Shown: in pieces, positions 9,188-17,547 of the stretch | How positions within the stretch are numbered: the stretch's first letter is position 1 | Layout: every line of letters starts with the position of its first letter | NCBI RefSeq assembly: GCF_000473165.1 | Contig: NZ_KI421504.1 | Location: forward strand, 1,270,501 to 1,334,500 | Direction of reading: 5' to 3' | Origin: Leisingera aquimarina DSM 24565 | Lineage (GTDB): Bacteria; Pseudomonadota; Alphaproteobacteria; Rhodobacterales; Rhodobacteraceae | Length of the DNA stretch: 64,000 nt | Translations under genes and position numbers: made by a program | Notes under the pieces: model-generated | Databases searched by the model: none | The model's input: the letters and a program-made list of their open reading frames with translations, nothing else | What the model was told of the DNA's origin: nothing

Positions 9188-10099
9188 ATGGACCGACTGA
9201 CCGAGATGGAGGCCTTTGCCAATGTGGTGGACCAGGGCGGCTTCACCGATGCGGCACGCAAGATGGGGATCTCGAAATCCGCAGTCTCCAAGCATGTTTC
9301 GAGCCTGGAAACCCGGCTTGGCGCGCGGCTGTTGAACCGCACCACCCGCCGGGTGTCGCCGACCGAGATCGGGCTGGCCTATTATGACCGCGCCCGCCGG
9401 GTGCTGAATGACGCCGGCGAAGCGGATGCGCTGGTCACATCGATGCAATCGGCCCCCTCGGGACTGCTGAGGATTTCGGTCGCCACCGATTTCGGGGTCA
9501 ATCATCTGTCTCCGGTACTGTCGGATTTCCTGCAGGATTTTCCGGATATCACCGTCAACATGGTGCTGAACAACCGCTATGTGGAGCTGATTTCCGAAGG
9601 GTTCGACATGGCGGTTCGGATCGGCGAGCTGGAAGACAGCAGCTTGCGCGCCCGCAAGCTGACCGAGACGTCCAAACGGATGATCGCCTCTCCTGCATAT
9701 CTGGAGAAATACGGCCGTCCGCAGAAAATCGACGAATTGAATACCCACAAGCTGCTGCATTATTCCAGCCAGTCCAGCGGCAACGTCTGGAAGATCACCG
9801 CGCCGTCCGGAGAAAAACGCCAGGTGCGCACATCGGGCTGGCTGTCGGTGAATGACGGGCAATCGCTGCTGAACGCTGCAATCTCCGGTCTCGGCATCGC
9901 CTACCTGCCCAGCTATCTGTATTCGGAGGCGCTGGAAGAAGGGCTGGTCGAAGACGTCATGCCCAGCCTGCCGGTGGAAACCCAGGGTATCTATGCGGTC
10001 TACCCGCCAGGCAAATTCACCCAGCCCAAAGTGCGGGCTTTCATCGATTTTCTGGTGCAGGCCTTTGCCGACCGCGACCCGTCGGAATGGAAAACCTGA
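9188..10099 (+). CDS. LysR-family transcriptional regulator
   Basis: About 303 residues. The ATG at 9188 starts the usual MDRLTEMEAF sequence; an upstream in-frame TTG would add 19 unlike residues. The winged helix-turn-helix spans residues 1-60 (FTDAARKMGISKSAVSKHVSSLE, LLNRTTRR) and a periplasmic-binding-like effector domain follows. It belongs to the large group whose targets are unrelated housekeeping or detoxification genes, and no divergent partner lies beside it to suggest a target. A good terminator follows. Confidence 0.9.
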   Translation: MDRLTEMEAFANVVDQGGFTDAARKMGISKSAVSKHVSSLETRLGARLLNRTTRRVSPTEIGLAYYDRARRVLNDAGEADALVTSMQSAPSGLLRISVATDFGVNHLSPVLSDFLQDFPDITVNMVLNNRYVELISEGFDMAVRIGELEDSSLRARKLTETSKRMIASPAYLEKYGRPQKIDELNTHKLLHYSSQSSGNVWKITAPSGEKRQVRTSGWLSVNDGQSLLNAAISGLGIAYLPSYLYSEALEEGLVEDVMPSLPVETQGIYAVYPPGKFTQPKVRAFIDFLVQAFADRDPSEWKT

Positions 10100-10143
10100 A
10101 CCGGTTCTACGGAAAACCGGACCAAGACATCCCTCGAAGACCT

Positions 10144-10173
10144 GCCCCCGCACCATTTGCGGGGGCCTTTTTT
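10144..10173 (+). terminator. rho-independent terminator of the LysR gene
   Basis: Perfect 8-bp GC stem (10144-10151 with 10159-10166), 7-base loop, then C and six T. It lies 45 bases after the LysR stop and is the clearest intrinsic terminator in this part of the window. Confidence 0.88.
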
Positions 10174-10206
10174 AGAGCCGAACACTCTCGAAACACAGCG
10201 GGAAGG

Positions 10207-10301
10207 CTCCCGCCCGCCCCGGATCAATCAACGATTGACCCTGGCCCAACACCGTCAAGAGGTCTTGGCTTAGCCAATGCACCTGCGGGGGCGGGAGTTT
10301 T
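10207..10301. repeat. nested inverted repeats, branched fold
   Basis: Outer 9-bp arms CTCCCGCCC (10207-10215) and GGGCGGGAG (10289-10297) enclose two small hairpins, TCAATC/GATTGA (10224-10238) and TTGGCT/AGCCAA (10265-10277), and TTTT follows the outer arm. The branched fold could be a second terminator or a small structured RNA between two convergent genes. It lacks tRNA invariant bases. Confidence 0.4.
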
Positions 10302-10325
10302 CCGGCGCGCATCTATTGCAGGGCC

Positions 10326-11258
10326 TCACTCGGCGAGCAGCACCGCTTCCACCCGCCGGTTGGCTTCGCGCCCCTCCGGGGTCAGATTGCTGGCTATCGG
10401 GGCCAAAAAACCGGCGCCGGCGACCTTGATCCGCGCCGTATCTGCGCCTTGCCCCTCGACCAAACGGTCCTTCACTGATTGCGCGCGGCGTTTGGAGATA
10501 CCGATGTTCTGCTGCTGCGAGCCCACCGTGTCAGTATGGCCGACCAGCAGCAGCCGGTACTGCGGGTTGGCGGCGAGATAATCCGCCAGCTCGCGCAAGC
10601 TGGCATAGGAGCCGTCCTGCAGCCGGGCGGAGCCGCTTTGAAACACCAGATCCGTCAGAACGGCGTGGCCGCGCACCTCCAGCACTTTGGCCAGTTCCAC
10701 CGGTCGCACCGTGCCGGGCTTCTCAGCGTCAGGTTTCACCACCACGGGCGCGGCTGTTGCCGTTGCAGCCGATCCAGGTGGATGCACTGTGATCATTTGC
10801 ATAAAAGCCGCGCCGCCTGCGCGTGACACCAGGAGCGAGACTGCCTCGGTTCCTTTGGCTGCGGACAGGAAGTGATAACTGGAGATATCCACCATCATGT
10901 CCGGCGACGGCACCACCTCAATCCCGAAGCGGAAGCCGAAGCCGCCGCAATCGCGCGCCGTACAGTCCAACAGCACCTCATAGCCGGCAGCCTGCAGCTG
11001 ATCCCGCAAGGGTGCCAGGATTTGCAGCACGGTGCTGTTCCCTCCCACCCGCCAGGTCCGGCGCAGAATCCGCCCTTCGAACCGGCGCGAGGGGACTTTG
11101 TCCGCCTCTTCCGGCCCGATCGGCAGCTGGTAGACACCAAGCGCCGTGACCCGTTCCGAAACAGCATCTGCACCAGCTGGCAGGGTGATTTCGGCCGCCG
11201 CCGGCAAAGCCGGAAGCAGCATCACCGCGGCTGCCGAAATGAAACGTCTTAGCGGCAC
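10326..11258 (-). CDS. OmpA-family protein with signal peptide
   Basis: About 310 residues. I chose the GTG at 11256-11258, which yields a basic-hydrophobic Sec signal ending in PALPAAA; it overlaps the end of the upstream gene by 10 bases. The N-terminal half is family-specific and contains paired cysteines (DCTARDCGG). The C-terminal half is an OmpA peptidoglycan-binding domain with FQSGSARLQ, VGHTDTVGS and SKRRAQSVKDRL, ending in REANRRVEAVL. Such proteins anchor the envelope to peptidoglycan. The GTG start is inferred from the signal sequence and spacing. Confidence 0.85.
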   Translation of the reverse strand: MPLRRFISAAAVMLLPALPAAAEITLPAGADAVSERVTALGVYQLPIGPEEADKVPSRRFEGRILRRTWRVGGNSTVLQILAPLRDQLQAAGYEVLLDCTARDCGGFGFRFGIEVVPSPDMMVDISSYHFLSAAKGTEAVSLLVSRAGGAAFMQMITVHPPGSAATATAAPVVVKPDAEKPGTVRPVELAKVLEVRGHAVLTDLVFQSGSARLQDGSYASLRELADYLAANPQYRLLLVGHTDTVGSQQQNIGISKRRAQSVKDRLVEGQGADTARIKVAGAGFLAPIASNLTPEGREANRRVEAVLLAE

Positions 11259-11821
11259 TGGCTGTGGTATTCCGGGTTGGGAACCATGGCAGTGGCGCTG
11301 GCCACCCGGTTGGACATGTTGAAAAAGCCCGCAACATTGGCAATGTCCCAGATGTCCCGGTCGCTGAAGCCCGCATCGCGCAGACCCTGCCGGTCCGTCT
11401 CCCCGATTTCCGCGCTGGCGATGGTCATTTTGGCCGCAAAATCCAGCATTGCGCGCTGACGTGCTTCCAAGGGCGCCACCCGGTAGTTCATCACCAGCAT
11501 CTCGCCCAGAGCCGGATCGCCCGACAGCTGCCGCACTGCGGCGCCATGCGCCACCAGGCAATAGAAACAGCGGTTAATCGCCGAGACCACCACCGCGATC
11601 ATCTCCCGCTCCAGCTTGCTGAGGCCGCTGTCCGCCAGCATCAGGTCGTTGTACATGGCAGTAAACGCATTCAGCTTTTCGAGGTCAAAGGCATTGGCCT
11701 TGAGCACGTTGGGCACAAAGCCCAGCTTCTCGACGCAGATGTCAAAATACTTCTGTGTCTCCGGAGGCAACGGGTCCACCATCGGCAGATCAAGGGCTGT
11801 GGGCGGGGTCTGGTCACGCAT
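11249..11821 (-). CDS. peroxidase-related AhpD-like protein (CMD family)
   Basis: A 190-residue carboxymuconolactone decarboxylase/AhpD-like protein. The reactive motif CFYCLVAHG near residue 84 gives the CxxC plus histidine signature used for thiol-dependent peroxide reduction. The length and the N-terminal LPPETQKYFDICVEKLGFVPNVLKA region fit the uncharacterised peroxidase-related subfamily. It sits four bases after the GNAT gene stop region and overlaps the OmpA gene, so cinA-GNAT-AhpD-like-ompA form a single leftward transcription unit. Confidence 0.82.
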   Translation of the reverse strand: MRDQTPPTALDLPMVDPLPPETQKYFDICVEKLGFVPNVLKANAFDLEKLNAFTAMYNDLMLADSGLSKLEREMIAVVVSAINRCFYCLVAHGAAVRQLSGDPALGEMLVMNYRVAPLEARQRAMLDFAAKMTIASAEIGETDRQGLRDAGFSDRDIWDIANVAGFFNMSNRVASATAMVPNPEYHSQCR

Positions 11822-11824
11822 CGG

Positions 11825-12550
11825 TCAATGGCCTTCCTGTAAAATCCGGTAGTGGTACTGTCCGGCGCATTTCATGCCGAGGGAAGCATAAAGCCCGTTG
11901 GCGCCCTCGTTACGTTTCGTGCAAAGAACCGCCAGCTCGCCGGCGCCGTTCTCCAGCGCCCAGAATGCCGCCTGGCGCATCATCCAGGCGCCCATGCCGG
12001 CCCGGCGCTGATGCGGCAGGATTTCCAGCGCATGGACCATTGCCACCCCGTTGTGAATGGCCACGAACGCCGCGCCTGCCGGTTTGTCCTTGTGACGGGC
12101 CAGCAGCCCGGTCTTTGGCCCTGTGACCCGCCGCATCACCGCCAGGCGTTCAGGCCCGATGCCGCCCTGCTCCCAGATCTCGCGCTGAATCGCCAGCGGT
12201 TCCCAAACGCAAAAGGCCGTGACGCGGGGCACCGGAATGTCCGTCAACTGCTCGGCCGGGCAAGTCCACAGGTTTACCGGGTCTTTGACCGCATAACCGC
12301 GTGCCGCCAACTGCGCGTCCAGATCGGTCTCGCCGTCGCGGATCATGAACAGGCAGTCCTGGCCCATCGCGCGCTTCGCCTCTTCCGCAGCGGCGATCTC
12401 CGCATCAGAGGCCGTGCCTTGCACCGTCGCCGCAGACACCCGGCTGCCGCCGCCTTGGCCATCGCGCAAGGTCACAGGCCCCAGGCTGCGGGTGGAGGCA
12501 GGCGGCCATGTCGCTTCGGTCACGGCGTAGTAACGGGGATCGGTGGTCAC
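11825..12550 (-). CDS. GNAT-family N-acetyltransferase
   Basis: About 241 residues, beginning with a GTG at 12548-12550 that overlaps the cinA-like stop. The acetyl-CoA-binding region is the C-terminal part: VHALEILPHQRRAGMGAWMMRQAAFWALENG, with the R-x-x-G-x-G/A type loop, followed by LYASLGMKC. The N-terminal half is divergent. The substrate is unknown. Position in a tight unit with cinA and an AhpD-like gene gives no clear clue. Confidence 0.75.
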   Translation of the reverse strand: MTTDPRYYAVTEATWPPASTRSLGPVTLRDGQGGGSRVSAATVQGTASDAEIAAAEEAKRAMGQDCLFMIRDGETDLDAQLAARGYAVKDPVNLWTCPAEQLTDIPVPRVTAFCVWEPLAIQREIWEQGGIGPERLAVMRRVTGPKTGLLARHKDKPAGAAFVAIHNGVAMVHALEILPHQRRAGMGAWMMRQAAFWALENGAGELAVLCTKRNEGANGLYASLGMKCAGQYHYRILQEGH

Positions 12551-13269
12551 TGCTCCAGCTCCTTTGCCAATTCTGTCATCGCGGCATCAATTCGCGCGCC
12601 ATCGGTGCCGCGGATCACGATATTGGCGCCAAATGCGCCGTCTTTCTGAAACGGGTAGCAGCCGACTGACAGGTCTTCATAGGCTTCGGCCAGCGTGCGC
12701 AGCGGTCCGGCAATCTCGCCCTCGCCGCGCAGCACGCGCAGGGTCTGGGACAGCATCGGCTGGCCGCCGGTCAGGGTCGGCATCACGCTGGCCACCATCG
12801 CCTGAAATATCAGCGGCACCCCGGCCATCACATGCACATTGCCAAGAGTGAACCCGGGTGCGGCTGAGACCGGATTGTCGATCAGCGCGGCGCCCGCCGG
12901 AATGCGTGCCATACGCAGGCGGGCCTCGTTCAATTCCAACCCTTGAGTGTCGTAATGCGCCTGCAGGATCGCGCGGGCGTCGCCGCGCACGTCCAGATGC
13001 GCGTCAAACGCCTTGGCGATGCAATCGGCAGTGATGTCGTCATGGGTCGGCCCGATACCGCCGCTGGTGAAAACATGGCCGTACCCTGCAGCGAGCGCCT
13101 GAACCGCGGCAATGACCGCAGCCTCATTATCGCTGACGATGCGTACTTCCTGCAGGTCGATGCCGTGTTTGGCCAGTTCGCCTGCCAGGTAATGCATATT
13201 GGCATCGCGGGTGCGGCCCGACAGGATTTCATCCCCGATGACCAGCATGGCAGCTGTCGGATTGGCCAT
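12547..13269 (-). CDS. CinA N-terminal / molybdopterin-binding domain protein
   Basis: A 240-residue protein from the ATG at 13267-13269, consisting only of the MoCF/COG1058 domain. Signatures are IGDEILSGRTRDAN near residues 11-24 and TSGGIGPTHDDIT near 68-80. The C-terminal nicotinamide-nucleotide amidohydrolase domain of full CinA is absent. COG1058 domains act as ADP-ribose pyrophosphatases in studied CinA proteins; single-domain versions are common in alphaproteobacteria. It is the first gene of the leftward unit and is divergent from sfsA. Confidence 0.85.
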   Translation of the reverse strand: MANPTAAMLVIGDEILSGRTRDANMHYLAGELAKHGIDLQEVRIVSDNEAAVIAAVQALAAGYGHVFTSGGIGPTHDDITADCIAKAFDAHLDVRGDARAILQAHYDTQGLELNEARLRMARIPAGAALIDNPVSAAPGFTLGNVHVMAGVPLIFQAMVASVMPTLTGGQPMLSQTLRVLRGEGEIAGPLRTLAEAYEDLSVGCYPFQKDGAFGANIVIRGTDGARIDAAMTELAKELEQ

Positions 13270-13317
13270 GATCTTCCTCCCTTGATACCTCACCCCGGCA
13301 GATATAGGCCTAAGCCC

Positions 13318-14022
13318 ATGCGCTTTGAAACCCCTCTGATCCCCGCCGTGCTGATCCGCCGCTACAAACGCTTTCTTGCCGATTGCCGGCTGGAGGACGG
13401 GCGCGAGGTCACCGCCCATTGCGCCAATCCCGGCAGCATGATGGGTCTGGCGGAGTCGGGCATGAAGATCTGGCTGGAGCCGAACGACGACCCCAAGAAA
13501 AAACTGAAATACGGCTGGCGCCTGGTCGAACACGCAAACGGGCATTTCACCGGCGTCGATACCTCGGTGCCGAACCGCGCGCTGCGGGCGGCGCTTGAGG
13601 CAGGGGAGGTTGCCGGGCTTTCGGCCTATAAATCCGTGCGGCCCGAGGTGAAATACGGCGAGAAAAGCCGCATTGATTTTCTGCTGCAGCAGGACGGGTT
13701 GCCTGATTGCTATGTCGAAGTGAAAAGCGTGACGCTGTCGCGGGAACCGGGTCTGGCGGAATTCCCCGACAGCGTCACCGCGCGCGGCACCAAACACCTG
13801 TGCGAACTGGCCAATATGGCGGCCCAGGGCCACCGCGCGGTGATGCTGTATCTGGTGCAGCGCACCGACTGCGGCCGGTTTCAGCTGGCCGCAGATATCG
13901 ACCCGGCCTATGCGGCCGCCTTTGCCAGTGCCCGGGCCGCAGGGGTAGAACGGCTGGTACTGGGCACCAGGATCACGCCGCAGGGGATCGAGGCCGGCGC
14001 ACCGATAGCCGCTGCACACTAG
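13318..14022 (+). CDS. sfsA: SfsA family protein
   Basis: A 234-residue SfsA protein starting at the ATG at 13318. Family blocks are present over the full length: CANPGSM near residue 35, LVEHANG..TGVDTSVPN, the nuclease-like YVEVKSVTL near 136 and FPDSVTARGTKHL. SfsA was named for sugar fermentation stimulation in E. coli and contains an OB-like part and a PD-(D/E)XK-like nuclease core. Its cellular function in alphaproteobacteria is not known. It converges on the MscS gene. Confidence 0.9.
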   Translation: MRFETPLIPAVLIRRYKRFLADCRLEDGREVTAHCANPGSMMGLAESGMKIWLEPNDDPKKKLKYGWRLVEHANGHFTGVDTSVPNRALRAALEAGEVAGLSAYKSVRPEVKYGEKSRIDFLLQQDGLPDCYVEVKSVTLSREPGLAEFPDSVTARGTKHLCELANMAAQGHRAVMLYLVQRTDCGRFQLAADIDPAYAAAFASARAAGVERLVLGTRITPQGIEAGAPIAAAH

Positions 14023-14039
14023 CAACGCCGGCTTTCTGT

Positions 14040-14651
14040 TCAGGCGGCCTTGCTGGCCTCGTCTTCTTGGCTGGCAGGTTCGGCGTGAACCAGCGTTCGG
14101 GTCGGAAAGGGGATATCGACCCCGGTCGCATCCAGCGCTTCTTTGGCCTTGCGCTTCATGTCGGCCTGATACTGAAAGTACTCGGCCGCATCGACCCAGA
14201 CACGCACCAGAAAATCCACCGAGCTGCTGTTCAGCGCATTGACCTGAATGAAGGGGCGGAACAGGATGATCATCACGCCCGCAGCCACATTCGACAGCGC
14301 CCCCTGCATGGCCAGGCCGATCGCCAGGCCGGCGGCACCGATGGCCGCCACAATCGAGGTGGTCTTGACACCAAAGGTATTCAGAACAAACAGCACCGCA
14401 AAGGCGAGGATGACATGGCGCGCAAGAGTGCCGAGGAAATGAAATAGGGTCACGTCGAGCTTGGCGTGGGTATCGCCCAGTGCCACGATCCGCCGCTTGA
14501 CCCAGCGCGCGGCGACGAAGCCCGCCAGAAGAATGACAGTTGCAGCCAGCACGTTGCCCAAGGCCTGCGCCAGAAATTCCAGCGTCACCAGATCGGCCAG
14601 TGACTTTCCACCGTAAATCTCGGTCTTCATCAGGTCATTGATTTCATCCAT
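14040..14651 (-). CDS. MscS-family channel lacking the beta domain
   Basis: A 203-residue protein from the ATG at 14649-14651, which has AGGAGG upstream. It keeps the pore helix region AAIGAAGLAIGLAMQGALSNVAAGVMIILFRPF and the last alpha/beta segment DFLVRVWVD..GVDIPFPTRT. In MscS relatives about 90 residues (the beta domain and the start of the alpha/beta domain) lie between these; here RPFIQV runs straight into NALNSSS. The reading frame is kept, so this looks like an in-frame internal deletion near 14240. The gene may encode a non-functional or altered channel; normal members are about 280-290 residues. Confidence 0.8.
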   Translation of the reverse strand: MDEINDLMKTEIYGGKSLADLVTLEFLAQALGNVLAATVILLAGFVAARWVKRRIVALGDTHAKLDVTLFHFLGTLARHVILAFAVLFVLNTFGVKTTSIVAAIGAAGLAIGLAMQGALSNVAAGVMIILFRPFIQVNALNSSSVDFLVRVWVDAAEYFQYQADMKRKAKEALDATGVDIPFPTRTLVHAEPASQEDEASKAA

Positions 14652-14791
14652 GCCGCTGCATTCCTCCTGGTTTGTGCTATTTCCTCTCTCTCGGCCCAAC
14701 GCAGAAAGGTTGAAAAAGTTCCAAGGAGCCGCCGCTGCTGCCTCTGGCCCTTTGGGGCAAGACCCCTTAGATAGCTACGCAACAACACCCG

Positions 14792-15616
14792 ATGGAGCTC
14801 CGCCTGATGAGATCGAAAGACGGCCGCACAACCAAGGACGGCATCCGCATTCATGAAGCCGGCGATTTTGCCGGCATGCACAAGGCGGGTGCCTTGGCGG
14901 CGCGTATTCTGGATGAGATTGCCGCGCATGTGTTTCCGGGCCAGACCACTGGCGAGATCGACCGCCGTATCACCCGGATGGTCGAGGATGCCGGCGCCAC
15001 CTCGGCCACTATCGGCTACAAGGGCTATCAGCACGCCAGCTGCATCTCGGTGAACCATGTGGTTTGCCACGGTATCCCCGGCGACAAGAAGCTGAAGGAT
15101 GGCGACATCCTGAACATTGACGTGACTGTGATTGTCGACGGCTGGTTCGGCGACACGTCGCGCATGTTTGTGGCCGGTAAGCTGCCGCGCAAAGCCGAGC
15201 GGCTGATTCAGGTCACCCATGATTCGCTGATGGTGGGCATTGAGGCGGTGAAACCTGGCAATACCTTTGGCGACATCGGCCATGCGATTCAGGTTTACGC
15301 CGAAAGCCAGCGGATGAGCGTGGTGCGCGATTTCTGCGGCCATGGCCTTGGTCAGGTGTTCCACGCGCCGCCGAACGTGCTGCACTATGGCCGCCCCGGA
15401 ACCGGTCCGGTGCTGGAGGAAGGCATGTTCTTCACCATTGAGCCGATGATCAACTTGGGCCGTCCGGAGACCAAGATCCTGGCCGACGAGTGGACCGCCG
15501 TCACCCGCGACAAGTCGCTGTCGGCGCAGTTCGAGCATTCGATCGGGGTCACTGCAGACGGGGCCGATATTTTCACCCTGTCGCCGGCCGGGAAATTCCA
15601 CCCGACCTACGGGTAA
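14792..15616 (+). CDS. map: type I methionine aminopeptidase
   Basis: About 274 residues; an internal ATG at 14807 is an alternative start with GGAG before it. The pita-bread fold metal ligands are visible: NIDVTVIVDGWFGDTSRMF carries the two aspartates, GHGLGQVFH a histidine, FTIEPM and FEHSIGVT the glutamates, and CHGIPGD the substrate-contacting histidine. It removes the initiator methionine from nascent proteins in the cytoplasm. Transcribed away from the MscS gene with about 140 bases between them. Confidence 0.95.
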   Translation: MELRLMRSKDGRTTKDGIRIHEAGDFAGMHKAGALAARILDEIAAHVFPGQTTGEIDRRITRMVEDAGATSATIGYKGYQHASCISVNHVVCHGIPGDKKLKDGDILNIDVTVIVDGWFGDTSRMFVAGKLPRKAERLIQVTHDSLMVGIEAVKPGNTFGDIGHAIQVYAESQRMSVVRDFCGHGLGQVFHAPPNVLHYGRPGTGPVLEEGMFFTIEPMINLGRPETKILADEWTAVTRDKSLSAQFEHSIGVTADGADIFTLSPAGKFHPTYG

Positions 15617-15633
15617 ACTGTCAGGATGGCGAC

Positions 15634-15679
15634 GGGGGCCGGCCCCCGCACCCCCGGAGTATTTTCAACCAGAAAGAAG
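15634..15679 (+). repeat. Roseobacter-type intergenic repeat, copy 1
   Basis: A 14-bp palindrome GGGGGCC/GGCCCCC (15634-15647) is followed by CCCCCGGAGTATTTT and then AACCAGAAAGAAG. The same plan, a GC hairpin followed by CCCGG-n-nTATT, CCAGA and GAAG, recurs at 39122-39168 and on the other strand at 35871-35919. It lies 18 bases after map and may act as its transcript end. Confidence 0.7.
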
Positions 15680-15697
15680 CAGCAGTGGACTTCGGCT

Positions 15698-15880
15698 TTA
15701 ACCGTCCCGGTCCTCTGCTTCCTGCTGCCGCCACAAGGCCAGCAGCATGGTGCTGTCTGCCCATGGGGTCACCGCGTCTTGAATGAACAGCGGTGCCCGC
15801 AGCGGTTTCGGCTTGGGTCTTGCCCTGGTTTCAGTCTCTGCAAGGGGGGACAGAAACGGGGTGCGCAATGTCTGCTCCAT
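15698..15880 (-). CDS. possible small protein of 60 residues
   Basis: An ATG at 15878-15880 opens a 60-codon frame that follows the HAD gene by 24 bases in the same direction. The product is proline- and arginine-rich in the middle and ends with an amphipathic, acidic MLLALWRQQEAEDRDG tail. No ribosome site is convincing and I recognise no family. It may be a real short gene in the 288-base gap between map and HAD, or chance. Confidence 0.3.
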   Translation of the reverse strand: MEQTLRTPFLSPLAETETRARPKPKPLRAPLFIQDAVTPWADSTMLLALWRQQEAEDRDG

Positions 15881-15904
15881 GCGGGCGACAATACCACAAC
15901 GGCC

Positions 15905-16567
15905 TCAGATCGACAAAAGGGCCGGTACTTCTGCCATATCGCTGAACACTTCAGCCCCCAGCGCGGCAAGCCTGTTACCGCTGCCCTGCGGGGCAAATCC
16001 CAAGCAGCGCATGCCGGCCCGCACCGCGGCGATGACACCGCTGCCGCTGTCCTCGATCACCAGGCAATCGCGCGCCTGCACGCCGAAATGGCTGGCGGCG
16101 GCCAGGAACAATCCCGGTTCCGGCTTGGCCACGCCCAGCGAGTGGGCTGAGAACATTGCCTGCGGGTGGAACCGGTCCCACAGCCCGTTCTGGCCTAAAG
16201 TGATGCGCATCTTTTCCTCGCTGCCGTTAGAGGCCACGCAGGCCGGGATGCCATGTGCGTCGAGCCGTGCCAGCAGATCAGGAATGCCCGGTGTGAGCGG
16301 CACGCCCTGTTCCAGCCGGGCATAGGTCTCAGCATAAATTCCCGCGATCCAGTTTTCTGGCAGGTCCGCGCCCAGGCTGCGAGCCTTTGCCATCACACCC
16401 GCCATGGTCCCGCCGGTAAAATGCGCCATCGACTGTTCCACCGTCAGCACCAGCCCGTGGCGCGCGAGGTTGTCTGCGATCGCCTGGTTCGAGGCCGGTT
16501 CACTGTCCACCAGCACGCCGTCGCAGTCGAAGATCACCAGTTCCGGTGTGGGACAGGTCTTGGGCAT
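15905..16567 (-). CDS. HAD-superfamily IA hydrolase (phosphoglycolate phosphatase-like)
   Basis: About 220 residues starting at the ATG at 16565-16567; an upstream ATG at 16579 would place the GGGGA ribosome site inside the gene. Motif I FDCDGVLVDSEP (nucleophile DxD) lies near residue 13, motif II SNGS near 114, the lysine of motif III in AKPEPGLFL near 149 and motif IV IEDSGSG near 170. These proteins dephosphorylate small sugar phosphates such as 2-phosphoglycolate or beta-phosphoglucose, or isomerise the latter. The substrate cannot be chosen from sequence alone. Confidence 0.85.
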   Translation of the reverse strand: MPKTCPTPELVIFDCDGVLVDSEPASNQAIADNLARHGLVLTVEQSMAHFTGGTMAGVMAKARSLGADLPENWIAGIYAETYARLEQGVPLTPGIPDLLARLDAHGIPACVASNGSEEKMRITLGQNGLWDRFHPQAMFSAHSLGVAKPEPGLFLAAASHFGVQARDCLVIEDSGSGVIAAVRAGMRCLGFAPQGSGNRLAALGAEVFSDMAEVPALLSI

Positions 16568-17017
16568 AATTCCCCGCATTGGAAGAGTTCAAGTCAAACT
16601 CCGATGGTAGCTCAACGCCGCACTTCCAAAAAGCGCTCCTGTTGCTGCGCCCGTATTTTCTGATCACCCGCAATCATTTTCGGTGTCGGTTGTGATTGCA
16701 AGGGCGCTGCTATCTAGCTGCGCGGATTGCCAAAGACTGACTGGCGGCATGGCGGGTGCAGTAGGGGCACTGACAGGTTCAGAAAAGTGTTTAAAGGCAA
16801 AGCATTGGCGCCGTCGCTCTGGCCGGATGTCTTGCTGCCCGCCGGCCGTACCGTTGGGCCTGCCGGTGCCGGCAAACAAGTGGAATAGGAGAAATGCGGC
16901 TGCTTTGGGCGGCTCTGCCGTTTTTGCATCTGTTCACGGCAGCGGGCCAGGATTGCCAGGGGGCGGCTTGCCGCTGGCTATAGATTGGTGACTGAGTGTT
17001 CTGCTGGAGGACCGAAA
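16568..17017. other. 450-base gap without a supported gene
   Basis: Between the HAD gene and the DUF4399 relic no clear gene is seen. A 29-codon frame at 16894-16983, with AGGAG only two bases before its ATG and a hydrophobic start (MRLLWAALPFL), is the only candidate; the spacing is poor. The region may hold the remains of genes, as the neighbouring stretch is decaying. Confidence 0.4.
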
Positions 17018-17471
17018 ATGAGACTTCTGATTGCCGCTGCGCTGTCTGTCTGCCTGGCAGTCCTGGTATGGACCCCAGCTCGAGCCGGAGGGGAGACCCC
17101 GTCGAACCAGGAGGCCAAAGTCCATTTTGCAAACATCCAGAACGGGGAGACGGTGTCGTCACCGGTGACACTGATATTTTGGCCTGTCGGGGATGGGGGT
17201 GGCCCCATCGGGGGGTGAGAAGGATTTCATCGGCCATCACCACCTGCTGATCGACTGCCCGCCGCTGGGCGAGGGGGAGGATGGCGCTGATGAGCTGGCC
17301 TTTGGCCTGCCATCGGACGAAAATCATCTGCATTTCGGCGGTGGCCAGGCCGAGGTGACGCTGGAGCTGCCGCCGCGGCGTCATACGTTGCAGCTGATGC
17401 TGGGGGATGCAGGCCATATGCTGCATGCCACGCCGATTGTTTCAGAATTGATCACCATAACTGTGGAGCAA
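17018..17471 (+). pseudogene. DUF4399 protein, frameshifted
   Basis: The ATG at 17018 encodes a Sec signal (LLIAAALSVCLAVLVW..ARA) and the start of a DUF4399 domain, ...GETVSSPVTLIF. In the run TTTT at 17177-17180 one T is extra. Removing it continues the domain perfectly in the other frame: GLSGMGVAPSGGEKDF, GHHHLLID, DENHLHFGGGQ, HTLQL and VSELITITVE. At the place where family members stop there is CAA (17469-17471), one transition from TAA, so the frame also runs on to 17678. Two lesions suggest a genuine pseudogene, though the first could be a sequencing error in a homopolymer. A CTTCGGT/ACCGAAG hairpin follows at 17474-17491. Confidence 0.82.
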
Positions 17472-17547
17472 CACTTCGGTCTGCACCGAAGCATCCAGGC
17501 CGGGGTGCGGGCTAGGCAGAAGATCCTGAACAAACTGAGGGCTTCTC

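Noticed and set aside
10207-10297. tRNA-like cloverleaf
   Set aside because: No T-loop GTTCRA sequence, no CCA-compatible acceptor and no anticodon arm of standard size.
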